Source: Edaphochlamys debaryana (taxonomy: Eukaryota > Chlorophyta > Chlorophyceae > Chlamydomonadales). From it: a stretch of 64,000 nt of DNA. Position numbers and translations under genes: made by a program. Within the stretch, counting starts at the first letter, position 1; every line of letters starts with the position of its first letter. Positions 22,049 through 32,600 of the stretch are shown piece after piece. Location: NCBI GenBank assembly GCA_016858145.1, contig JAEHOE010000047.1, positions 720,253-784,252 on the forward strand. Direction: 5' to 3'. A model generated the notes under the pieces. The model was given only the letters and a program-made list of their open reading frames with translations. It had not been told where the DNA came from and searched no databases.

Positions 22049-24511
22049 CACTCGAGGATAGTCAGGCGTGTGCAGCCCCTGAGCCGGCAGTGCCTCCCCC
22101 CCCCTGAACACTCACTAGGTAGGCGCCTGCCACGTGCGCATACCATGTTCCCGCGACGGGCCTCCTCCCTGGCAACAGCATTGCCACAAGCAGCATCGCC
22201 GCAGATCAGCATAACCGTGCTCAGCTGCATCCCTGGTCTACGTAGCCCGCGCATACCGCATGTCGCGCTTCAAGGGCTTCGGGCCGTGAAGATTCCCGAG
22301 CCACATGGTTCACCCCCAAACCCCAGGCTAACTTGCTGTGGCGGTGGCGGAGTGGCCATCCCGCAGGTATGGGGAAGGTCGAGGCATAAGGAGCATGCTC
22401 GAGCAATCGCATGCCTTACATGAATTTATCAGATGCAGCATATGGATCAAGGTGCAAGCAACGCAGGCTCTCTTACTACATGCTTTCTGGTTCTCCCTAC
22501 GACAAGCCACTGAAACGACACACAGCAACATCCCTGCAGCTGGCCCCAGGCAGGCTAGCACACCACCAGACACGTTGCGCCATGGGGGCAGCGCCTGCTG
22601 TGTCCGCCATCGCACCATATCCCTCACACCTGCTGTACACATGACTCCAGCCGCCGTGTAGGCCCAGTGGCATGCCCCTTCACGCGGCTTCGCAACATAA
22701 CTGCATGACAACAGCCTGCTGATGGCCAATAAGTTGATGTCCTCCTGTCTGCCACTGCCGGCTTGCCAACTCAACTTCTTAGCCCGCCCCTCAATGAAAG
22801 CTGAAGGCTTAGGGTTGCCAAGGTAGAGAGACAAGCGGAGGAAAGATAAAGCTCAAGAGCAACTACCAGCAAAGCTCCAGTCACCATGGCAATCTAGCCT
22901 CCTCGCAGTTTCGGCGGGTGCCTTTGCCCTTGTACGCTAGCTCGACGCTTTGCAGAGAGACCCCTCGGCCACCAAACAAAGTAAGAAGTCTAGGCCACCT
23001 GAAGGCCCCCGCAGGATGCGCGGGTGCTGGTGCAGCGACATAGGACACGGCGCAAACAAGGAGCGCCGCAAGTTAAAAGCTTAAAACATACCTCCAGAAG
23101 GGCGTGCCACGCAGGCACCGAGCCATGAACACACGTAGCTTGACCTTTCAGTGCTGACGTAAAGATCCCGGGCGAAGATGCAGCCCAGGGATGCTCCCCA
23201 GTGCAGATCAAACGCAGATACAATGCGCCCAACGCAGAACAAGCTGCCTAAGAAATCGTACGGCCCACAACTCGCAAACCAACCGTCCACCACAGAACCT
23301 GTCAGCTCCACCAGCCAGTCCTGCCAAAGGCAAACAAGAGCGAGCGCATCCACGGAAGGAAGAGAGCACAGACAACACGCACGATCAAGCAGCACTTGGC
23401 CGCATGCATACCCCTCCCCCTAAGCTTTATGGGCCCGCAATCGTGGTTCCCGTGCTTCGACAGCGCCGGGGGCCGCGCAATTCGCCGCCCCGCCAGCCCT
23501 CCAAAGCACGAGTACGTCTGGCAGTTTTTGTTCGCAGTTATGTGTCGCCCTGTAGTAGCCGCTAGCCTTCCGCGTCTCCCGTCCGATGGCACCCGTTACG
23601 AGTAGCCCATACACGCACAACTGAACCGCAAGCCCAACACAGGGACTGAGTCAAGCAAACGCCGACTGCTGAATAGGTGGGTAGAAAGACAAGCTGCATA
23701 CGAACTCCCCTGTACACTTCACTCGCACCTGCGCCGTTGTTAGATAGCACAACGTAAAGGCGCTCAATAGAATAACCCGTCAGGACCGAGCCTGGACGGC
23801 AGACGCTCCACGAGATGCGCACCGCCCCAACCACCCAACCGGTTGTGATGCAGCGCCCTCTTTGCAAGTTTCACCCTGACTACCCCGTCCGGAGGGCCTC
23901 ACTGCTGCAGCGAAGCCCTCATATAAGTCCTCAAAAAGCCCAAATCAACTCGAACCCTTGAGCGAGGCTTCCCAACGCCTATCCAACCCACTGGCCTCTA
24001 TGTCAACAGCCCTTCCCCCACTTTCAGCTAGCTAAGCACGATACGCCTGAGTTGCCCATCCCTGCTGCGGGCCCTCAAATTATTCCGAGCCAGTCGGGCT
24101 CAACCAGTAGTTGCCTATCTGGATGCTAGCTAGCTACCTCCACCTCCCAAAAACACAGATGGACTGCTTCGGGCGTGTACCGCCCAGTGATACTGCGTCT
24201 GACACGCAGACCTCCAGAGTCGCCGCGCGGCACCCAGTGCAACTTGGCGTCAAGGCTTGGAAGAGAGCCGCGCCGAGCCACGTAACTCCCTCACAAAGCC
24301 CTCGCAACACGCCGCGTGCATTGCACTGGCCAGTGTCTTGCGTTCCGTGCGTAGGCGCCATGCTGAACACCTGAGATCACAAAGCAAGGCATCTAAAAAT
24401 CGACCAACTACCAATAAAGAGATACCGCATGTTGCGCGCATGAGGGCTACCTCAGCATTCAGCACCGACAGCCCGTGCTCAGTTGCCGTTGCCTCTGCAA
24501 CTACCCGGGCC
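22049..24511. other. long stretch without a supported gene
   Basis: About 2.4 kb of moderate-GC sequence. Open frames here lack splice sites and protein character. On the minus strand a TGTAA lies at 22420-22416, about 2.1 kb after the stop of the coiled-coil/proline-rich gene. Part of this stretch may therefore be its long 3' UTR, but no nearer signal was found to confirm that. Confidence 0.4.
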
Positions 24512-26398
24512 TTAGGCGGTTGCGCCTGGGGCCATGAAGTGCGAGGGGTAGGGCGCCACGTCCGGACGGGGCCCAGGGGCCATGCGATAGGCCCGGGCGG
24601 GGCCCGGTGGGAGCGCTCCGTGGGGCAGGTGGCCGTACGGCCCCGCCCCCGGCGGCGGCGGCGCAGCGATGCTGGCGGCGGCGCCCGGCGGCGGCGGCGG
24701 GGCTGGCATACGGCGGTACCGGATGGGGGCGCCGGGCGGCATCATGTACGGCATGTACCCGGGCGCGTAGCCGTGCGGCCACGCCCTGCCTGGCGGCGGC
24801 GTCCCGGCCGTCGGCAGGGCCGGGCGGAGGACCGACTGTCCCGTGGATGCCGCGGCCGGCGGCGTCACCGGCGCAGATGTGCCCTCGGACGCTGGCGGCG
24901 GCGCTGCAAGGGCGGACACAGCGCAGGGAGGGGCAGTGAAGCTTGACGGCGGCGCGCTTCCCCACTGGCCCGACGCCGGCTGGGAGCAGGCCTCGGTCGG
25001 CGGCCGCGGTGGCGGAGGTGCGGCAGCGGGGACCTGGGCGCCGCTGGCGGCGGGCGGCGGCGGGGCGCCGTACGGCGGGTAGCCTGGCGGAGGCACCCAG
25101 TAGCCGTACGGCAGCCGACGGCGGATGTTGCGTCCAGCCGGCGGCAGCGGAGCGCCATGCCGCGGCGGCAGTGGAGCGCCATGCCGCGGCGGCAGCGGGG
25201 GGCCAGCGGCGCCGTCAGCGGCGCTTGGCGGTAGCGACGGCGGCTGCCACTGGGGGCCCCATGGCGGAAGTGCCGCCGGCGCGGCGGCGTGGGCCGCACC
25301 AGCCGGCGGCTGCGCCGCCGGCGGTAGAGGCGCCGCCGGTGCCGGCGGATCGGCGGCGGCGGGGCTGTTGGCGGCGCTGCCGGCCGAGAGGATGGCGTAG
25401 TACTCCGCCGCGGCGGCGGCGTCGACCTCAGCCTCGGTGGCGGCGTCGCCGGGGTAACCCAGATCGCCGCCGGCCTCCTCGCCCACGCAGTCCTCCAGCA
25501 GCACTTGCTCCCAAAAGGAAAGCGCCGCCCTGTCGTCCTCCTCCTCCTCGGGGTTGAGGGCGGCACCCTCGGGCGACGCAGCGGGTGCCGGGCCGGCAGA
25601 GCCTCCCGACTCAGCCAAGTGGCCCGCCATGCCGGAACCGGTTCCCGAGCCTTGGGCCTCGGTCACGCGCTGCGCCAAGCCGGAAGCCGGCGCGGCATGA
25701 AGCGGGCTGCCCGAGGACGCCACGGCCGCGGGTGGGCTCGCGGTCGCGGGCGTCGGCGCCGGGGGAGGCGAGTGCACCGCTCCGGGACAAGATGCGAAGA
25801 AGCGCGGTCGCGCGGGCTGAGCGGCAGTGCTTGTGTAGGCGACGGGGCAAGATGGCGCGGACGGCAGCGGAGCCGCGCCCGGACAGGGCCGCGTAAACGC
25901 ACCGCAGCCGCTGTCCTGTTTTGGTGAGTTGAAGGCGGGGCCCCCGCTGCGAAGGCGAAACCGGCGGGCGAAGCATGTTATTCAGTAACGCGGACAGACG
26001 TAGTCGAACGTAGTTGAGCGCCCGTCACCGTCACTATGCCAGCTTGGGAGGAGCACTTCTTCACTGCCGTCCTGAGCTCGAAATGATCGGGGTGCAGGGT
26101 GCCCGTGCCCGTCCTCTCGCGGCCTTGCTTCCAGAATGGCAGCCTCTCCGCCGCAACGCCCGTGCCACAGCGCATAACGCCTTATCTTCACTCACCTGCG
26201 CTTGTCGATCGGTCCTCCAGCGCTGAAGAAGCATTGCGAGGCGAGGGACCGGAGCTCGTTCATGGCAGACGCGAGCTCCCGGACGTCGCTCGACAGCGCC
26301 TCCATACGTGCCTCAATAGACGATAAACATGCGGAGCTACGGGCCTCCAGCGCGCCCTCGTGCTCAGCATCACGGCCGCGCTTTGCCCCGGCTTTCAT
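24512..26398 (-). CDS. coiled-coil, acidic-patch, proline-rich protein (unrecognised)
   Basis: Two exons on the minus strand, 26398-26196 and 25946-24512. They are joined by a GTGAGT donor and a TTCGCAG acceptor that complete an AGC codon in phase, giving 545 residues. Exon 1 starts with a basic MKAGAKRGRD, then a heptad-like helix (SSIEARMEALSSDVRELASA, ~26-45). Exon 2 has a low-complexity lead, then an acidic patch and short helix (EEEEDDRAALSFWEQVLLED, ~201-220), then ~300 residues rich in Pro, Ala and Gly with PYGYWVPPPGYPPYG, a PPRHGAPL duplication, and YMPYMMPPGAPIRYRRMP. The pattern suits an RNA-related or nuclear scaffold protein, but that is inference from composition only. If the exon 1 join is wrong, an internal ATG at 25630 would give 372 residues. 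Confidence 0.7.
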
Positions 26399-26579
26399 GT
26401 CGCGTGCGGCACAGAAACCAGCGTTTGACAACGCTATACGCGGTCTTACAATGCCGGCCGCGCAGGGAAAAACTCCCCGTGCTGTCGGGGGTCTCGACGG
26501 AGCGGCGACGGAGCGCGTGACGCGTGCTGGGGCCCGGCTCTACTCTATCCTACGTGCTAGCGAAGCTATGCAGTACTTC

Positions 26580-26645
26580 TGGAATAGCCGAGGCAGTGGG
26601 CAGACCAGGCAATGGGCAGACCAGGCAATGGGGCGCACCAGGCAA
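26580..26645. repeat. short tandem repeat, unit ~18 bp
   Basis: Three units of GGGCAGACCAGGCAAT, the last altered to GGGCGCACCAGGCAAT. Confidence 0.75.
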
Positions 26646-27394
26646 TGTTGACGCTGCTGACTGTCGTCCAATCTCGCTGTTAATGCCGCCCCGAAAACGG
26701 CAGCCCGTCGTTCAATGCCTACCGAATGAAAGAAGAAGAGCTATGATGAGCTGATGTATCGCATCGGAAGCAGCTCGTCGACACGTCGAGACTGGCGAAA
26801 AGCGAGCCGTATCAATAGTTGGCGTCAGGTAACTCCTGATCATGGCTTTTTCCTATCTTCATTCTAAGACTATTACACGCAGAATCCGGCTTGTTCACCG
26901 GCCCGAAAACCCAAGCGCGCATAAACCGCGTTGGCGTCGCGCCGGGCCGCGCAGGCTGCCATCCTTGAGCAATAACGCCTACATTCCTTGTTTGCCTAGT
27001 GATGAAACCAAAGCTGGTGACACAGCGCGACCATGCGCCCGTGTCGTGATGTTCACACGAGGCATTTACTGCGGGAGGCCTCCTGGTCCAGGCGCTAAAC
27101 CTGCGCGCTTTACCCGCTTGCGCACGCGTGACTGGTATGGCGCACGAATCGGTCAGCCAGTGCGCTTCTCCAACCGCTGTCTGCCAGGAACTCGCCCAGC
27201 ACTCTGGCCACTGCTGTCTGTCCGACGTCGTCAGTCCTGTCCGCCCCCCTCGTTCCTGGCGGCAGCCCTTGAGCTGTGACTCACCGGGACAGCTGCAAAT
27301 CAGGGCTTTGTTGGATGTGCTGTGGCCTGGAACGTGTCCAAGACTGGTGGGCCGCTACAGTCCTGTCAGGCACAGCTGGTGAGACGGCGGGGGG

Positions 27395-27560
27395 TATTGC
27401 AGGCTTAGCGCAGCGGTAGCCGGGTTAGTGAGGGGGTGACTTCGGCCGCCAGGGTTTGGTCCCCGCGTGTGCCACGGCATGGGGACCCGTACGCCCCGGG
27501 CGGACCTTACTGCGCGTGCGAGATACTATTGCTTATCTTGTTTTTGTTGTTGGGGACCGC
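27395..27560 (+). mobile_element. possible tRNA-derived SINE head
   Basis: TTAGCGCAGCGGTAG (27405-27419) fits the pol III A-box core TRGCnnAGYnGG. GGTTTGGTCCC (27453-27463) is a two-mismatch B-box at tRNA-like spacing, with a GGG/CCC T-stem. Downstream, a T-rich GTTTTTGTTGTTG stretch (~27539-27552) could be the SINE tail. Acceptor-stem pairing is poor, so this is not an intact tRNA gene. Confidence 0.35.
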
Positions 27561-27832
27561 GGGGCCCAGTGGCAGTGGGCCCCTCAGCGCAGCAGGATGT
27601 AACAAGAATGGCAGAATGGCAGTGCGGCCCCAGCCCCCGGTCTAATGACTGTTCAGGATCGCAGGCAGGTCGAGCCCACCGCCCACGTGGCCCACGACGC
27701 GCCTAAGGCCACAGGGGTGAGACACAGAGACAGGCTGGCACCTTGACCCCTTTTGACCCTCATCCAGCGCATAGTGTCCACGGAAGTCGTAGCATCCTTA
27801 GACGACCCTGACCGGGTCCCTCAGACCCTCGG

Positions 27833-28005
27833 AGCCCCGCCGGAGGCGCTGCGCACCAGACTCCACTCGACTCACCCCGAAGTGACCTGGCCAGGCTACG
27901 GCCTATCCTAACAGGCTGGGAATCCTTGTTAGGCTGGGAATTCCCCTGTGCAGCAAAGTGGCCTTGCTTTTCGCGTAACGTCACCGTTTCCCATTCCCCC
28001 CCTTT
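27833..28005. repeat. dispersed repeat, copy 2
   Basis: GCCGGAGGCGCTGCGCAC near 27840 and GGCCTTGCTTTTCGCGTAAC near 27961 match the two blocks at 4413-4640 in the same order and orientation. Confidence 0.5.
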
Positions 28006-28264
28006 TGTCAACCCCGGAAGTCCGCGAAAGTCTTGACACACACCACGTTGGCTTGCACCACCCTCCGCCAGGAACTTTGCCACCCAATTCACGCGCTTGG
28101 CTTCATGCCGTCATTCGGTTTCGTCAATGTCTGTAGTCTCCACCCCAGTCACCCGTCGTCCACACGCTTAGTTCGCTGCTTAGCGCTGGCCCCTTCAGGC
28201 CCGCTTCACTGCGGTTTGCACCTAGCCAGTCCCCGATTGTTCGGAAAGGAACCTGGGTCTGCAC

Positions 28265-28330
28265 TCTGCTGGCCTGCTTTTCGCGTATCCTCGTCTCCCA
28301 GTTCCCCTTCCCCCTTCAGGGTGGCTCCGG
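28265..28330. repeat. dispersed repeat, copy 3 (partial)
   Basis: GGCCTGCTTTTCGCGTA and a following CTCGTCTCCC..TTCCCC stretch match the second block of the repeats at 4590-4640 and 27960-28005. Confidence 0.45.
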
Positions 28331-29686
28331 AAGGCTCCGCTCTGCACTCATGCGCCATTCCGGAGACCCTGGACCCCGACCAACCTTAGCTAATCGCTTC
28401 TTTCTGATTCAATTGCTGTCATGCCCTGGGCAGCAGGCGACTGGTTCCCCGGGCCGTGCCCTTGCGCACTCGTTTGCTTGGCACTCTCGTCTTTTAACCC
28501 TGGACCCCCGCTCCTTGATGTCTTCAACCTGGGTGACATGGCACACTACAGCTTTTGGCACGGCACCGCCTTGCCCTGCGGGGAGACGGGGGTTTGTGGT
28601 TTGGGTTGTGCGGAAGTGTGTGGAGGGCTGCTCGAATGAGCCGGGGAGTCTCAGGCGCGGTCATTAGCCGGCCGGTCTTAGATGCGGAACCGAGGCCTGA
28701 GGTCGAAGCCCATCCCGCCCATCCCGAACCCGTTACGTTGGAGGCGGAGTTTGTAGCTGATAATAGTGAGGTAAACTAGAGCTGGCGCGGCCCGCCGGCG
28801 GCGCAGAAGGGCACAGCAGCGTTATCTGCTGGGCGGCCCCCGGCCTTCCCCCGGGTCTCCCAGAGCGCGCAGCTCTCGCCCCACCGCGTCCCCGCACCTC
28901 CCAAGCCTTCTCAACCCTTCAATACATATGATAGATGCTTGCATGGGGGATGGCGGGCTTGGGACGGCCCGGAGCAGAGCGGGCCGATTTTGCGCGGAGG
29001 CGGGGTCCGCGGCCCCGGCCCCCGCCTTCTCCGTACCCAGGCATGCGTACCGAGCAGCCCGCGAGACCAAAGCCCACCCGAAGGAACAATCCCGGGACGC
29101 CCCTCCACGATGCGCGCCACGCAGTTGGGGTCGCAGCGGTGGTTGATGAAGCGGGCCGCGTTACGTTGCGTGCCCGTTACGTTGCGTCCACCACCCGTTG
29201 CTCGTCAACCGTGTGCGAGTTCGACTGCTTCGACCAGCTTCGACAGCCTTCGACGGGGAATTGGCTGTACGGCAATACCTTCAAGGCGCCTAGCAGTGGC
29301 CGCGTGCCCAGACTCTGCAGTCTCGACCGCGCCAGAAGTACCCACAGTGTTGCGCCCACGGCCAGCATGGCATGCAGACGTGTGTGTACCCGTGTGTAAG
29401 GTGCAGCGCTACCAGAAGAGCAGTTCCCGGCTCCCTGGCTTGCGCCACTCCCAGACTCGGCTCCGCCGGTCTTCTACCACTTGACTACGGTAACATATGT
29501 CAGTCAGGGCAGCCGACGCATTTCAGAGAATACAGACGCCATACACCGGTATCTCCACAGAGGACAGCTCTACCCTGGCCCGCCCACTCACCCAGGCACA
29601 ACAGCAGCCCCATGCATCAGTCCCTTCCGTTCAGTCCCCACTCCAAAGTATTTCAGCGGGTTCGCCAGGCCCTCAAAGCCGCCCGG

Positions 29687-32600
29687 CTAGTAGTCGTACT
29701 CAGTGTCATACTCCGGGTCAGTGTAGTCCGCGCCGTACCCATCGTCATAAGTCACCTGCACGTTGCGACCGTACGCTTCCGCCCGGAACCGGCCGCGGCG
29801 CCCGGACTTCGGTCGTGCTTCCACCTCCTCCTCTTCCTCCTCATCTTCCTGTCTCAAGCGGCCGCCTGCTGCCTTGGAGCCCGCGCCCCGCTCCCGCCAC
29901 AAGCGACTCAGGCCCCAGCGACTCGGGCTGCCTGCCGGCCCCCCCGCCGTGGGGCTCCCCGCCCCCGAAGCCCCTCTCGAGCCTGCCTTGCCGCCTGCCT
30001 TGCCGCCCGCCGGCCCTGCTGCCGCAGCCCCAGCTGCATCACGGTCCGCCTGCCCCGCCTCGTCCGGAGCGCCGGACTCCGCCGCCGATGCAGCGTCGGG
30101 CGAGTCTGAGACAGTGCCGCCGGTGCCGCCAGCGCTGGGCGGTTGGGGCGCGAGCATCTCGTCCACCTTGTGCCGTACGGCCTGCGAGGTGAAGAGGCAG
30201 GGCAACGCACGCCAGCACTCAACTTTGCGCCCAAGCTACGGTACGGTGCGCGGTGGGGTTGCCATGTATTCCCTTTCGTAACGGTGAGGCCCTTTCCACC
30301 TCCTAGGTCGCAGCCCACACAGTGCTTGGTACTACATAGGGTCAGCCCACACGATCGCGCTCCGCGCCCAATGTCTGCAGTGTGGACCTTCCCATCCCGC
30401 TGCCCCCCACGCTGGCCGCCCGGTCCCACGCACCGTGCGCAGCTGCACCTTCATCCACTCCTGCGGACCCAGCCCACGGGGCATGAGGGAAAGCGAGTCA
30501 GCCAACGGGCGGGATGGGACCGACAGAGCTTGCACCCACTGCTCCCTGTTGTACAGGTCTGGCTCGGCCGTGTGCAGAGAGGAACGAGCGGTGGCCACCC
30601 AGCCCCCGACACATGCAGCAGACCTGCCCAAAACACCTGAAGGCTCCCGCTCACGACCGTCCCGTCCCGCACACCAGATCCCAGCCGCTGCCCGCGCCAA
30701 CGGACGGCTACGGCAGTACGGCACACCCACCTGAAGGTGCGTGGCGTACACGTGGCTGGCGTAGTGGATGAAGGACCAGGCGTCCGGCTGGCGGAGGGCA
30801 GCGGCGCCGCCGCCGTCCGCGCCGCCGCCCTGGGCCGCCTCCGCCAGCGCCAGGCGGCTGTGCGCCATGGCTTGCTGCGGCACAAGGGGGAGGCGGTGGC
30901 GTGGGGTGGTTGAAGCTGGGAGGAACCACGTCGGCAGGGCTATGGAAGCGAAGTTTGTAGAGGTGGGCAGGTATGGGTGGGGAAAGGGCCTGGAAGCCAG
31001 GGGCCGACTCGCAATATGCCCGGCTGCAGGGTCTGCACGACCAGGTATCAGAGACTTGTCCGCGAAACGTTCAACTGCTTGCTGGCGTCGACTCGGCCTC
31101 AGGCCCACCTGTACGACTTCGTACGGCAGCCCGTACAGCAGCTCTACGCCCGCCATTGCATCCACGGGGCCGTCCGCAACGGGCTGTCCGCCTCCGCCCG
31201 CCCCGTCGCGGCGGCGGCGCTGGCGGCGGCGAGACGCGCCCCCACCGTTTGCCGCCGCCTCCGCAGCGGCTGCGTAGGCACGGCGGTAGGGCGCCTTAGG
31301 CGCCGCCGCCGGCCCTCTGTCCCTATCCTTCTTCGCCTTCTGAGACGTACCGCTGCCTGGGCCTGTGCTCCCACCCCCCATTGCTCTCCCTTTGGCTTTC
31401 CGGCCGCTAGCCGCGTCCTCGCCCCCGCCGTCGCTGCCGCTGCGTGCCTCGCCGCCGCTGCCGCCGCCGCCGCCCCCGCCCCCGCCGCCTGTTTCCCCCG
31501 GTGCCCCCGCGTGGAGAAGGTCGACCACTCCCCCAAAACCCGAGCCGCACGTGGCGCTGCTGCCGTACAAGCTGCCGCACGTGCCGTACACGCCGGTCCG
31601 GTTCGCCACCCCCGCCGCACTCCCGTTCGTGTCGCCGGCGCCCGCGCGTAGCAGCGCCTCGTGTGCTGCCGTACGCTGCTGTACGGCAAGCTCCATGGAT
31701 ACGCGGTACATGTGGAGCGCCGAGAGCTCCGCCTGCGAGGCCACGACCGGCGGCCGGCAAATCAACACCCAGCTCGTGACGCGCATCGACCATACACATG
31801 GAGCATACCTCTGATCTAGACAAGCAGCGAATCCATTTACAGCCTGGATCTAGAGCTGACCCTGTCCGCTAACTTTCCCGCGCCCCACTGACCTCCAGCG
31901 CCGCCTGCCGCTGCGCCCCCGCCTCCAGCGCCCCCAGCAGCTCCCGCTGCCTCCCGCCCGAGCGGCTCAGCAGCGCCCACAGCCCGCAGCCCATGCACGC
32001 CGACACCAGCACCTGGGGGAGGGGCGGGGCAACACACGAGAGCGGGGGGAGGGGGAGGTGAGGGGGGAGGGACGTAAGGCCGAGAGGGCAGGGCGGGGTC
32101 GGGGTGGTGCCGGGGCAGTGTCTGCGCGAAGGGGCCATGGCCCATCCCACGCCCGATCGACGCGCCCGACCCCTTCATGCAACGAGCAGCGCAGTGTGCT
32201 CCTGCTCACAAGGCTTTACACCAAGCCTGGCACGGCCTTCCCCTGCCCCTCTCCGCGCCCGCTCCCACAGGCTCCCCCCATCCGCCCCACACAGCCCCAT
32301 CCCCAACCCCCGGCCAGCCCCTTGACTTCCGCCCCCAAGGACCCCCTTGAAAAGTCTCTTTTCCATCCGCTTTCTCATTCGCACAACATCGACCCCTCTG
32401 CACCTCCCCACCAGCAGGACGATGTACGCGATGGCCCTCAGCCGCAGCGACCGGAACCGCCCCGCCCACTCCTGCTCCAGGTTGCTGGCCACTCGCTCCA
32501 CCTGCAGGGGGGCGGGAGCGGAACGGGAACGGGGGCAGCGGTGGGGCGGGGCGGAGTGCGCGGGAGTTGGGCGAGGTGGCCCCCTGGCCCGCAGCCTCCC

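Larger units (their letters stand above)
26399..29686. other. intergenic, repeat-bearing stretch
   Basis: Contains a short tandem repeat (26576-26645), a tRNA-like promoter pair (27405-27463) and two copies of a dispersed repeat (27833-28005, 28265-28330). TTCGAC is iterated around 29219-29260. Open frames at 26842-27279 and 28555-28779 show no splice signals or known motifs. Probably old transposable-element debris. Confidence 0.4.

Noticed and set aside
22328..22834. 168-residue minus-strand open frame
   Set aside because: Starts at a non-ATG codon, has mixed composition without motifs, and lies in the probable 3' UTR or intergenic region.
24607..25927. Plus-strand Arg/Ala-rich open frames
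   Set aside because: Antisense shadow of the proline-rich minus-strand gene caused by high GC at third positions.
26842..27279. Open frame of 145 residues
   Set aside because: No splice sites, no motif, no poly(A) signal; flanked by repeats.
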